Shown: positions 1 to 6,581, numbered from the stretch's first letter. The stretch is 8,537 nt of DNA from Chloroflexota bacterium (GCA_003353825.1 PIVW01000247.1:1-8537), one strand, 5' to 3'. The notes: generated by a model from the letters alone, not told the origin. Numbers and translations are program-made.

Positions 1-2
1 AC

Positions 3-305
3 AGCAAAAAAGGCGGGCTGACAATCTGCCCAGAATCAGGCGGGCACCAATTGGCCAAGCATCCATCTGAGGCGATTAGGCCGGGGGGTGGGGGAGTGGG
101 TAGGAGCGGTGATGGAGCCGACGCAGCATGGGCGGCAGAAGCTGAAAAGGTTATCGCCGGGGATTACACCCACATCGACACAATCATGTCCAACACCGAA
201 ATCGTAATCGAGGCAGTCCAGGAGATTTTAGAAACGCCCCAGCACGGTTCCCCGGTCGCGTTCAGGATGATAATCAGATTATTAGGGGGTGACGTAGATG
301 GGTAA
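3..305 (+). CDS. Small phage protein of unknown function, 5' end cut by the window
   Basis: The frame is open from the left edge to TAA at 303-305, so the true start is probably outside the window. In-frame internal candidates are TTG at 51, GTG at 96 and ATG at 186. None has a convincing ribosome-binding site, although the G-rich tract at 83-94 lies before the GTG. The encoded stretch has a low-complexity Gly-rich patch (PGGGGVGRSG), then an Ala/Glu-rich, probably helical C-terminal half ending in RLLGGDVDG. The last 8 bases overlap the next gene, which suggests translational coupling. I do not recognise the family. The Gly-rich part could be non-coding if translation really begins at 186, so confidence applies mainly to the 3' half. 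Confidence 0.5.
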   Translation, partial: SKKGGLTICPESGGHQLAKHPSEAIRPGGGGVGRSGDGADAAWAAEAEKVIAGDYTHIDTIMSNTEIVIEAVQEILETPQHGSPVAFRMIIRLLGGDVDG

Positions 306-684
306 GAAAAGAGTAGTCGAGCAATGGGAGATAGACCGGATCTGCTCACTGGCAGGAACGGGTATTATACCAAAAGTGATTGCAACCATCATGGATATGC
401 ACCCGACCACGGTCTGGAAATATCTGCACCTGAACGGGATTAAGTGGGCTGGGCAAAAGTACAGGGGTGAAATCTATTCAGGGGACAAGACCTGTCCATG
501 TGGGAAACAGGCTGTGGACCGGTTCAGGGATAAACCCATCTGCGCATCGTGCATGAATCCAGAACAGACCCCGGCCCAAGTGTACTGGGAACGTCAATCG
601 GCCATGTTCAGATCCGGGGCACTTGGGCAACGGGTTGTGGAATGTACGGAGACGGATAATGGGCTGGCTAAGGGGGTGTTATGA
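298..684 (+). CDS. Helix-turn-helix plus zinc-knuckle putative DNA-binding protein
   Basis: This 128-aa protein looks like a small phage DNA-binding or regulatory protein. Residues about 10-47 resemble a resolvase/Trip-type helix-turn-helix: an EIDRICSLAGTG helix, then PKVIATIMDMHPTTVWKYL as turn plus recognition helix. Residues 66-85 carry a CxC-x13-CxxC set (C66, C68, C82, C85) that could bind one zinc ion. The C-terminal 40 residues are polar and featureless. The start is well supported: ATG at 298 has AGGGGG at 284-289, about 8 bases upstream. It overlaps the previous gene by 8 bases, and its TGA overlaps the next ATG (ATGA). The HTH and Cys motifs are seen by eye; the zinc binding and DNA target are inference. 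Confidence 0.75.
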   Translation: MGKKRVVEQWEIDRICSLAGTGIIPKVIATIMDMHPTTVWKYLHLNGIKWAGQKYRGEIYSGDKTCPCGKQAVDRFRDKPICASCMNPEQTPAQVYWERQSAMFRSGALGQRVVECTETDNGLAKGVL

Positions 685-890
685 GTGATATGGAGAAGTT
701 CACGCGGCTGGAAATGTTCGCACTGGGACAATTGGCAGAACGGCACCGGGTGGCAGACCAGATTGCAGAACTGAGGGATAAACAAGGCGTGACCATAAAG
801 GAGATTCTGATCAAGATTTCCAGGGGGTTCAAACTTGAAAAGACCGATTTTCAGACGTTCATGGATAAGTACATGAAGGTGAGCCAATGA
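681..890 (+). CDS. Small helical protein, unknown function
   Basis: A 69-aa protein starting at an ATGA overlap with the upstream gene and preceded by AGGGGG at 671-676. It is charged (many K, E, D) and predicted almost wholly helical: LEMFALGQLAERHRVADQIAEL, then a GVTIKEILIKI segment that could be a second helix pair. There is no signal peptide, membrane segment or Cys motif. The ATGA overlaps on both sides place it in the same operon as the putative DNA-binding proteins around it, so a small regulatory or accessory role is possible. I do not recognise the family. The coding call rests on the ribosome-binding site, the overlaps and sensible composition. Confidence 0.7.
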   Translation: MSDMEKFTRLEMFALGQLAERHRVADQIAELRDKQGVTIKEILIKISRGFKLEKTDFQTFMDKYMKVSQ

Positions 891-1237
891 TTAAAAAGGC
901 AGAATTGCAGACCCGATTAGACGCCGCCAACAATCGGATTGAGGGATTGGTTGAGGCTCTGAGCGCGGCTGGATGGGGTGCTGCTCGGCACAAGAGGATG
1001 CACGCGACCGAGCAGGAAACAAACCGCAGGCTGATTGACCAGACCCACGAGGCAGTAGACAAGGCCACCCGGTACAGAAGCATAAACCAGCGACTTGAGG
1101 ATGAGATCAAGCATCTGGAAAAGAAGAACAAGAAGCTACACGACCGGCTCAACGAGAAGGATTCCATCGGTGAAAAAGAGCGGGAACTGATGAAGGGAAT
1201 GATTGAGGATGTATTGGCCAAGGGCGGTGACCAATGA
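887..1237 (+). CDS. Coiled-coil protein, unknown function
   Basis: A 116-aa, strongly charged protein. Residues about 5-28 form one amphipathic helix (LQTRLDAANNRIEGLVEAL). Residues about 48-105 form a long heptad-like coiled coil rich in K, E, R and L (INQRLEDEIKHLEKKNKKL). A short Gly/Ala/His linker, GWGAARHKRMHATEQ, separates them. Translation starts at an ATGA overlap with a good GGTGA-type ribosome-binding site at 877-881, and it ends in another ATGA overlap. It probably oligomerises through the coiled coil. Coiled coils are poor guides to function, so no role is assigned. It is part of the same coupled operon as its neighbours. Confidence 0.75.
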   Translation: MIKKAELQTRLDAANNRIEGLVEALSAAGWGAARHKRMHATEQETNRRLIDQTHEAVDKATRYRSINQRLEDEIKHLEKKNKKLHDRLNEKDSIGEKERELMKGMIEDVLAKGGDQ

Positions 1238-1800
1238 AACCCACAACCCGACATTGGAAAATCCTGCGCACAATCCGAGACTGCCCCGGGATGCTGATAG
1301 AAACGATTGCAGAACTGACCGATTTGAGTCTGCGCGAGGTTGCAGGCGTGACAGGTCAGATGCTGGATCAGGACTTTGGCGAGGGCGGGGCATGGATATA
1401 TGTGGAGCGGGACCGGTATCACCTGGCAGGGGTAGAGAGGGATGGGGAATGTTCAACTGGGGGCTATGCCGCAATCGAGGAAGCGACTGCTAATGGTCAG
1501 ATTCTGTTCAAGGTCCAGCCGTGGAGGGACGAGGTCTTGACAGGGATGAAGGCGGACGGGAACCAGACCAAAATTGAACGGGCCGTGCTCAGTACTGCTA
1601 CCAAGAAGGTCAGGAAGCGGGAAGATGGGGAGGATCGGTTTGTGAGGCTGGCTCGGGAGAGGGAGCTTGAGGCCAAAGAGGAATCGGAGCTGGTTAGGAG
1701 GTGTTCGGTCAAGGGGTGCCTGGCTCCGATCGAGACTGCGAACAAGGTGTGTAATAGTTGCAATCGTAAAAAGGTGCGGGAGTGCCGGAGGGGGAAATGA
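1234..1800 (+). CDS. Winged-helix-like protein with C-terminal four-Cys zinc motif
   Basis: A 188-aa protein. The first 65 residues read like a winged helix: ILRTIRDCPGMLIETIAELT, then LSLREVAGVTGQML as a likely recognition helix, then a strand-turn-strand wing GGAWIYVERDRYHLAG. Residues about 110-155 are a charged helix. Residues 157-176 hold CX4C-X10-CX2C (C157, C162, C173, C176), a plausible zinc ribbon, and the end is very basic (NRKKVRECRRGK). This suggests a nucleic-acid-binding regulator with two contact surfaces. The start has GGTGA at 1226-1230 followed by CCA and ATG, nearly the same spacing and sequence as the gene before. Its stop overlaps the next start. The fold is inferred from pattern only. 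Confidence 0.72.
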   Translation: MKPTTRHWKILRTIRDCPGMLIETIAELTDLSLREVAGVTGQMLDQDFGEGGAWIYVERDRYHLAGVERDGECSTGGYAAIEEATANGQILFKVQPWRDEVLTGMKADGNQTKIERAVLSTATKKVRKREDGEDRFVRLARERELEAKEESELVRRCSVKGCLAPIETANKVCNSCNRKKVRECRRGK

Positions 1801-2108
1801 TGAAAGAGCTAATTGTAACGGTTTTGGTAGTGGTGTCACTGGTTCTAGGGGTGGCGGTGGGAGTGGGGGCAGTCGCCTCGTGCGTCCCACGTGGAGAGTG
1901 CGATCTTGACAACCACGAGGTGTCGCCAGCGGCCTCGGTGGGCAAGGGTAGCGGCCTGCCAGAACGAAATGTGGGGTCGTTCTGTTATAGCGGGTACCTG
2001 TTTCTCTATGGGTATGGACAAAGCGCTATCGGCGCATACCACATCATGCAACCAATGCGGGCAAGCAGCTACAGCGACGCGGCAGTGCCAATAAAGTGCA
2101 ACTGGTAG
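1797..2108 (+). CDS. Small exported protein, possible lipoprotein
   Basis: I chose the ATGATG at 1797-1802: it sits behind GGAGGGGG (about 1787-1794) and overlaps the previous TGA. A GTG at 1782 in the same frame lies inside the upstream gene and is less likely. The 103-aa product begins with MMKE and a long hydrophobic stretch (residues about 5-27), then VASC (C29 from the first Met), which fits a lipobox with lipid attached to the Cys. Alternatively it is a plain membrane anchor. The mature part is rich in Gly, Ser, Tyr and Ala and I do not recognise it. Phage lipoproteins can be outer spanins or superinfection-exclusion factors, but nothing specific shows that here. From about 1891 a second frame is also open, so the C-terminal reading is less certain than the signal segment. 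Confidence 0.6.
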   Translation: MMKELIVTVLVVVSLVLGVAVGVGAVASCVPRGECDLDNHEVSPAASVGKGSGLPERNVGSFCYSGYLFLYGYGQSAIGAYHIMQPMRASSYSDAAVPIKCNW

Positions 2109-2132
2109 AACAACCGATGAGAGGGGAATAAA

Positions 2133-2390
2133 ATGAAAATAGAGGATATGGGGACAGGGGACTTTTCAGAACCATGTGATGCTAAGGACCTGCTGATTGC
2201 AGAACTGAAACTGAGGCTAGACTACGAACGGGAGTTATCAGAATTTCTCGGGGATTGCTGTCAGCTCACAGCGAGCCAGCGGAACGTGGCAGAGGTGGAC
2301 CTATTGCGGGCCAAGAAAGAATACGAAGCGATGGTGGCAGACTTTCATAAATACAGGAACGAACACGAATCAAAAAAAGGGACAGAATAA
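2133..2390 (+). CDS. Small coiled-coil protein, unknown function
   Basis: An 85-aa charged protein with a clear ribosome-binding site, GAGGGG at 2121-2126, seven bases before ATG. After an acidic N-terminus, residues about 18-80 are helical with heptad-like spacing (LLIAELKLRLDYERELSEFL, then VDLLRAKKEYEAMVADF). A CC pair sits in the middle (DCCQL). It ends in lysine- and glutamate-rich sequence. It is separated from the upstream operon by 24 bases and followed after 2 bases by a membrane-protein gene. No family is recognised. Confidence 0.7.
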   Translation: MKIEDMGTGDFSEPCDAKDLLIAELKLRLDYERELSEFLGDCCQLTASQRNVAEVDLLRAKKEYEAMVADFHKYRNEHESKKGTE

Positions 2391-2392
2391 CC

Positions 2393-2632
2393 ATGGTAGA
2401 TTTCATTGGTACAATGGTTGCAGCGGCCACATTTCTGGCGCTGTCGATGATCATGGGTGAACACTCAATAAAGAGGGCCATGCACAAGATGCCAGAAAGG
2501 GGTGCGGTGGGCGTATTTCTCAAGGGCCCGGACCGTGGATTTACATGGGTGTTTGCTGGGTGCTCCATTCTGCTGGTTGGACTGATGGTGCTCAGCGTGG
2601 TTGCTGTCTCGCAGGGCTTCTGGGACAAGTGA
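2393..2632 (+). CDS. Small two-helix membrane protein
   Basis: A 79-aa protein with two predicted transmembrane helices, residues about 4-22 (IGTMVAAATFLALSMIMG) and 52-73 (WVFAGCSILLVGLMVLSVVAV). They are joined by a basic loop (SIKRAMHKMPERG) that would favour the cytoplasm, leaving both ends outside. The start is ATG within CCATGG with AAGGGA at 2377-2382 upstream. Size and topology are compatible with a holin, but many small phage membrane proteins look like this and no endolysin lies next to it, so holin is only a possibility. It is the last gene before the promoter-containing gap. Confidence 0.68.
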   Translation: MVDFIGTMVAAATFLALSMIMGEHSIKRAMHKMPERGAVGVFLKGPDRGFTWVFAGCSILLVGLMVLSVVAVSQGFWDK

Positions 2633-2666
2633 CAAGGGGTGACGGAATCTACTCAAAAAATAATCG

Positions 2667-2695
2667 TTGACAGATTGTAATACTGATAGTAGCAT
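2667..2695 (+). promoter_or_regulatory. Sigma70-type promoter
   Basis: A perfect TTGACA at 2667-2672 is followed, after exactly 17 bases, by TAGCAT at 2690-2695, which has the key first, second and last bases of a -10 box. The surrounding sequence is the most AT-rich in the window and lies in a gene-free gap. The predicted start is near 2702, giving a leader of about 80 bases before the 51-aa gene. It would drive that gene and probably the whole terminase/head operon. The match is seen directly; activity is inferred. Confidence 0.6.
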
Positions 2696-2715
2696 ATTTA
2701 CCAACGCCACAAATC

Positions 2716-2769
2716 CGCCCTCTTGACGAATCCCAATCTGGGACAGGGGCAGGCTGGGCGTCAATCTGG
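2716..2769 (+). promoter_or_regulatory. Leader with inverted and direct repeats, possible operator or structured 5' UTR
   Basis: Between the promoter and the 51-aa gene lie several small symmetries. CGCCC at 2716-2720 pairs with GGGCG at 2756-2760. TCCCA at 2731-2735 and TGGGA at 2739-2743 form a short hairpin with a 3-base loop. CAATCTGG is repeated directly at 2734-2741 and 2762-2769. Such layout just downstream of a start site fits a repressor-binding site or a folded leader. The repeats are short and could be chance. Confidence 0.35.
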
Positions 2770-2780
2770 AAGGGGACAAG

Positions 2781-2936
2781 ATGACCAACGAGGAACGAGA
2801 ACAGGTTCTGGCCAAGATCGACAAGGCCATAGAAAAAGCAGTCTTTCAACAGGAGGAGGCTGAGTACCGCAAGAGGCACTTTATCAACCCGATGCTGGTA
2901 GCGTGCGGTATAGACCCCATCCCTGAATCCAACTAG
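2781..2936 (+). CDS. 51-aa helical protein, unknown function
   Basis: ATG at 2781 follows a strong GGAAGGGGA ribosome-binding site (2768-2776), and the frame runs to TAG at 2934-2936. The product is 51 aa. Residues about 2-32 are a charged amphipathic helix (EEREQVLAKIDKAIEKAVFQ), followed by FINPMLVACGIDPIPESN. It is the first gene after the promoter at 2667-2695 and sits just before the terminase genes, where small head- or packaging-associated proteins often occur. No family is recognised. Past the amber stop the same frame stays open to 3107 and encodes a Pro-rich, then Cys-rich stretch, noted separately as a finding. Confidence 0.6.
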   Translation: MTNEEREQVLAKIDKAIEKAVFQQEEAEYRKRHFINPMLVACGIDPIPESN

Positions 2937-2975
2937 CCCCGGCTACAATCTTCTAAACGCCCCAACCCCAACACA

Positions 2976-3005
2976 GCACCTCCAGAGCCGTACTGCGGCA
3001 GGTGC
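2976..3005 (+). promoter_or_regulatory. Hairpin upstream of the terminase operon
   Basis: GCACCT (2976-2981) pairs perfectly with AGGTGC (3000-3005). Inside it GCCG (2987-2990) pairs with CGGC (2996-2999) around a TACTG loop, leaving a five-base bulge on the left arm. There is no T-run, so it is not a standard terminator. It abuts the AAGGGAG ribosome-binding site (3006-3012) of the next gene and could control its translation, or be part of a packaging-initiation site, which often lies by the small terminase gene. Function is inferred. Confidence 0.4.
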
Positions 3006-3021
3006 AAGGGAGCAATCTGCA

Positions 3022-3348
3022 ATGCCCAAGAAGCCAAAGAGAGAGAAGGTGCCGCCGGTACTCGAAACGACGGGTGCCTGCACAGGCGCGGAATATCAAG
3101 AACTGACTGAGGACGAGCGCAAACAGCTACTGAAACAGGTCAGGGACGGGTCGCTCAAGTGGTGGGCTAAGCTGGTTAGCAAAGAGGAAGCACGCGGGAC
3201 ACTGGCAGCTAGGGACTCGTATACAGGTGCTCTCACGGCCCTGCAACAGATTGCATCTGGGACTGAAGGTGCTACCGGTGGGGTCACAATCCATATCGAG
3301 GGTGCGGACCTGAGCAAGATTGAAGATGGCTCCAACCCTACAGGCTGA
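3022..3348 (+). CDS. Possible terminase small subunit (by position)
   Basis: A 108-aa protein directly upstream of, and overlapping, the large terminase gene, the usual place for the small subunit that recognises phage DNA and starts packaging. The sequence has a basic N-terminus (MPKKPKREK), a helical middle (LTEDERKQLLKQVRDGSLKW, then KEEARGTLAARDSYTGALTAL) and a C-terminus with a short strand GGVTIHIEGADLSKIED. No classical HTH is obvious, so the call rests mostly on gene order. It could instead be another small packaging-associated protein. ATG at 3022 has AAGGGAG at 3006-3012. An upstream TAG at 2911 in this frame and no other start codon in between make this the only reasonable start. 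The end overlaps terL by 23 bases. Confidence 0.6.
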   Translation: MPKKPKREKVPPVLETTGACTGAEYQELTEDERKQLLKQVRDGSLKWWAKLVSKEEARGTLAARDSYTGALTALQQIASGTEGATGGVTIHIEGADLSKIEDGSNPTG

Positions 3349-4750
3349 CGGCTGGCTAAACCCCCACCCGATACAGCAACAGTTTCTGCATTCGTTCAGA
3401 CCCCGGAACTACTTTATAGCCGGTCGTGGCGCGGGTAAGACTGCGGTGGCATGTAAGAAGGCTGAGTTCCTTTCAGTCCTGTCACCCGGCATCGTAGTAA
3501 TGATAACTGAACAGACGGTACGTGACATTAAAGATGTACTGTATCCGTGCTGGGCAGAAGTGGTAACCCCCGGGACCTATACGATACATGGGTCTGGTGG
3601 GGATACGGAGATAAGGTTTCTCAATGGAAGCAAGGTATGGTTCAGAAGTAGACAGGCGCGTCGGATTAACGACGACCCACCGTTTCGTGGACCTACCGTG
3701 GGATACATCATCCACGACGAACTTGCTCTCGACAGACGTGAAGATGTGCTCGCAATCTCAGAAGCTATGCTCCGCCAAAAGCGGGTCAAATGGCTCGGAT
3801 GTGACATCATCACCACCCCCAAACCAAACTGGCTATACAGGCAGCTCCTTGGAATGGGTATCGCCGAACCGATAGCCGACGACGAATCCAACCGCAAACA
3901 AGTATCCGAAGATGGCCAAGCTGTAGCATTCTACGCCAAGACCGATGACAACGCCCACAACCGGGGCCTACACGGTCGCATGGTCGATAACCTATCCGAG
4001 TCCATGGCCCGTCAAGAACTGCTAGGGGAATGGGTAGCACGAGACGGGAAGGTGTGGGAGTTCAGTGAAGAACAGTGGCCGGCCGGTAACATGGTCAGTC
4101 TACCATTCAATCGGCAGCGGCCCTGGATTCTATCTGTGGACCTGGGCGGGTCAGATGGATGCTGGCAGATCTGGCAAAAGGAAGACCTGATGCTGGGTCA
4201 GGGGCGTATCGATTGCGTTGTGCTCAAAGCTGAATGGACCCCGCAACAAATCGACCCCATGATCGCGTTCAATGAGGTACTACAGTACACCAAGGATTGT
4301 ACGTTCCGGGATCCATCTGCTATCAAGATTGGTGCCGACTATAGAACGGTCGGCCCTGTCGGTGGTTCAGCTGAGTACATGTTCAGCAAGATTGAGTGCT
4401 CGAATGGGCACGGCAACTGGACCAAATACGTTGAGAACATAACTGGATGGAAGGCGTCAAAGGACGTGCAAGATATTCAGGCTTCATACATTATCAGGAA
4501 TGCCAGGGGACTACGGCGCTTCTGTATCTCGACCAAATTGGAGTCGTTTTACAAAGGGGCCTCAAGAGGATTGATGGACGTAATGAGACACGACACCTAT
4601 CCAGACCCAGGATCAAAAGACTACTTCCGCAAGGAGAAGTCCCAAGGTATCTATCACGAGGATAGCCGGGATGCATTCTTATACATGGCTGTATCTGTTT
4701 ATCCACCTGAGTTTAGGCCGCATATCCAAGAGGACTGGCAAGCAGCATGA
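3326..4750 (+). CDS. terL: Phage terminase large subunit (packaging ATPase/nuclease)
   Basis: This is the DNA-packaging motor: an N-terminal ATPase that pumps DNA into the prohead through the portal, plus a C-terminal RNase H-like nuclease that cuts genome units. With the start at ATG 3326 (474 aa) the motifs are: Walker A AGRGAGKT at 32-39; Walker B hydrophobic strand YIIHDE with D131 and catalytic E132; coupling motif ITTP at about 162-165; nuclease acidic residues in SVDLGG (D272), IGADYR (D338) and the closing HEDSRDA (D446, D449). All key residues are present and the length is normal. TTG at 3320 is an alternative start two codons earlier; neither has a strong ribosome-binding site, so translation is probably coupled to the overlapping upstream gene. 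The stop overlaps the portal start (ATGA). Confidence 0.95.
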   Translation: MAPTLQADGWLNPHPIQQQFLHSFRPRNYFIAGRGAGKTAVACKKAEFLSVLSPGIVVMITEQTVRDIKDVLYPCWAEVVTPGTYTIHGSGGDTEIRFLNGSKVWFRSRQARRINDDPPFRGPTVGYIIHDELALDRREDVLAISEAMLRQKRVKWLGCDIITTPKPNWLYRQLLGMGIAEPIADDESNRKQVSEDGQAVAFYAKTDDNAHNRGLHGRMVDNLSESMARQELLGEWVARDGKVWEFSEEQWPAGNMVSLPFNRQRPWILSVDLGGSDGCWQIWQKEDLMLGQGRIDCVVLKAEWTPQQIDPMIAFNEVLQYTKDCTFRDPSAIKIGADYRTVGPVGGSAEYMFSKIECSNGHGNWTKYVENITGWKASKDVQDIQASYIIRNARGLRRFCISTKLESFYKGASRGLMDVMRHDTYPDPGSKDYFRKEKSQGIYHEDSRDAFLYMAVSVYPPEFRPHIQEDWQAA

Positions 4751-6357
4751 CCTTTTTTACAGCCGCACTAGACCCGCTTACCCGACAGACGGTGACGGTG
4801 GATGATGGGCAGGTGGTCCATTCGGGGTCTAGCAAGATTGCGGAAATGGTGCAGGTTATTGATGGGGGACTGACCCCGCTACTGGTAAATGCTGTTATCA
4901 ATAGATTTGCCACCGAGATTCAAAAGACCACACCCGATGGCGTAGCACTTGAGGGGATAGAGACGAACGGCTTTAGTCAGGTATCGGTTGCATCCCAGAA
5001 GGCTGCGGTTGTGGCCGGTCTCCATACTATCGCATCCGCTGGCACGTTCAGCAGAGTAGCCGAGATTAGAGCCAACCAGTTTTCAGCCGGTAGCGTCTAT
5101 GTGTACCCAGATGGTGACACGTTCGCAGATGACCTTCAATCTGCCAGGGCATTAGCCCACCATGATCGGCGCATGAGTCGGCTAGACCTGTTGGCGGCTG
5201 TGGGTTCAGCCGGGATGCTGGTCAAGGCCGATTCCCTTGGATACACCTACGATACCTTTGACCCTGCCAAGATATGGGTTGTATTTGGTGAGAGACTCGA
5301 ATCCACCGCGGGAAAGGCTCAAGTAGATACGAACAATATTGAGCACGCCTCCATAATCGTGCTGCAACTGGATGGCGGGTCTGATACCAAGAAGAAATAT
5401 GTCGCTTACTTTGCCAGGCAAGACGATTACCCCAATGGGCGATTGGTAGAGTACGAAGCAGAAGAGTGGAAGAGCATACCCGATCCAGGGCGCGGCGGAT
5501 CTGATTGGATTGCTACAGGGGAATGGACTAAAGACCCCAAGTTGGACCAGTCTGCAAACCCGATGACGATCCAGGGCGGGCTGTATGAATATCCGATTAT
5601 CACTTGGCAGCTAGATTCAACCGCTGATGGAACTACCCTGTTCCCGATTACTGGCACGGCTCTATATGACCAGTCGTTCGAGATTGACATCGAGACATCC
5701 CGGATTGCCGAGAGTGCAGGCCGGTCCGCATCAGGCGCATGGTTTGGGACCGACCCGAACAACCTCGGATTCAGTGGCGTTATCAATGAGGGTATGACCA
5801 TGTTGCAACGGGACCAGACCGCATCGCTTCTGTCCCATGCCGCATCCAATTCCAAGGACGCTCTAGCCGTTATTAACTCGATAGCTGAATCCACTGCCAA
5901 GCGGTTCCACGTCCCGGGCTATATGGTCTCTAACGAGGCTGCTATGTCGGTCACATCTGGATACATGCTGGACGTGCTCAATATGCCCCTGGTCTGGGAC
6001 CGTGAAAAGCGTACTGAAATCAACCGATCATCGATGGCGCGTAAGTTCCAAATCGAGAAGCAACTGGCCAACTTCGTTCAAGGGTCTGATGTAATCCCGA
6101 CTGATGCTACCGAGGCATGGACCCCCAAGCCACTTGAATTCCCGTCTGACCCAGCTGCTACAGCGGATTGGCAAAAGCACCTGTTAGAGACCGGTCTCGC
6201 ATCCCTTGAAGACCTGTATGTAGAAATGGGCAAGGCTGATTCGATAGAGGCGGCCACTAAACTGATTGAGGAAGTTAAAGCGAGAGCACCTGTTGTTGAA
6301 CCCGAGCCAGCACCAGCCCCCACCGGAATCCGTGACCGTCTAGGTCTGGGACGATGA
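4747..6357 (+). CDS. Phage portal protein
   Basis: A 536-aa protein immediately after terL, in the standard position and size for the dodecameric portal that forms the DNA entry vertex and binds the terminase. Residues about 25-90 include the helical start (IAEMVQVIDGGLTPLLVNAVI). The region at about 378-443 reads like a portal crown/stem segment: helix AESTAKRFHVPGYM, a Met/Ser-rich SNEAAMSVTSGYMLD, then WDREKRTEINRSSMARKFQIE. The C-terminus is an acidic helix followed by a Pro/Glu tail (VVEPEPAPAPTG) and a basic end, as is common in portals. Assignment combines position, length and overall pattern; there is no single catalytic motif to check. It starts at an ATGA overlap with AAGAGGA at 4728-4734 upstream and ends in another ATGA overlap. 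Confidence 0.75.
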   Translation: MTFFTAALDPLTRQTVTVDDGQVVHSGSSKIAEMVQVIDGGLTPLLVNAVINRFATEIQKTTPDGVALEGIETNGFSQVSVASQKAAVVAGLHTIASAGTFSRVAEIRANQFSAGSVYVYPDGDTFADDLQSARALAHHDRRMSRLDLLAAVGSAGMLVKADSLGYTYDTFDPAKIWVVFGERLESTAGKAQVDTNNIEHASIIVLQLDGGSDTKKKYVAYFARQDDYPNGRLVEYEAEEWKSIPDPGRGGSDWIATGEWTKDPKLDQSANPMTIQGGLYEYPIITWQLDSTADGTTLFPITGTALYDQSFEIDIETSRIAESAGRSASGAWFGTDPNNLGFSGVINEGMTMLQRDQTASLLSHAASNSKDALAVINSIAESTAKRFHVPGYMVSNEAAMSVTSGYMLDVLNMPLVWDREKRTEINRSSMARKFQIEKQLANFVQGSDVIPTDATEAWTPKPLEFPSDPAATADWQKHLLETGLASLEDLYVEMGKADSIEAATKLIEEVKARAPVVEPEPAPAPTGIRDRLGLGR

Positions 6358-6581
6358 CCATGGAAGACCCCCCCCGCGCATTCTTCTGGGCCATGTTGGT
6401 CTTTATCGTGGCCTGGGCCGCACTCATGTTTATACAGGGTTGTGGTTGGATGGACGATCAGGAGCTGGCCAAGGTCCATGTCATCACCTGCCCGTCAGTA
6501 CTAGAAGTGTACGCCGAAGCTATCGACGCTGGGTTGGAAATCAGCCCCGAGGATGAAGCGCTTGTGGAGTCGTGCAAATAA
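6354..6581 (+). CDS. Small single-span membrane or lipoprotein-like protein
   Basis: A 75-aa protein starting at an ATGA overlap with the portal gene; ATG at 6360 is a possible second start. Residues about 10-28 are a hydrophobic segment (FFWAMLVFIVAWAALMFI) ending in IQGC, with C30 in a lipobox-like position. The rest is acidic, with two further Cys residues (TC at 46, SC near the end) that could form a disulphide outside the cytoplasm. So it may be a lipoprotein or an N-in membrane protein. A run of eight C at 6368-6375 near the start is a place where sequencing or replication slippage could change the frame. Its place between portal and head-assembly genes is unusual for a membrane protein. 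No family is recognised. Confidence 0.65.
   Translation: MTMEDPPRAFFWAMLVFIVAWAALMFIQGCGWMDDQELAKVHVITCPSVLEVYAEAIDAGLEISPEDEALVESCK

Noticed and set aside
48..55. CCAATTGG palindrome as an operator
   Set aside because: An isolated eight-base palindrome inside an open coding frame is expected by chance and has no partner nearby.
2633..2660. Terminator after the two-helix membrane protein gene
   Set aside because: There is an A-run but no stable stem followed by T on either strand.
2678..2692. TAATACTGATAGTAG, reminiscent of a T7-type phage promoter
   Set aside because: Only the first six bases match; the rest differs from the T7 consensus, and the region is better explained by the TTGACA/TAGCAT pair.
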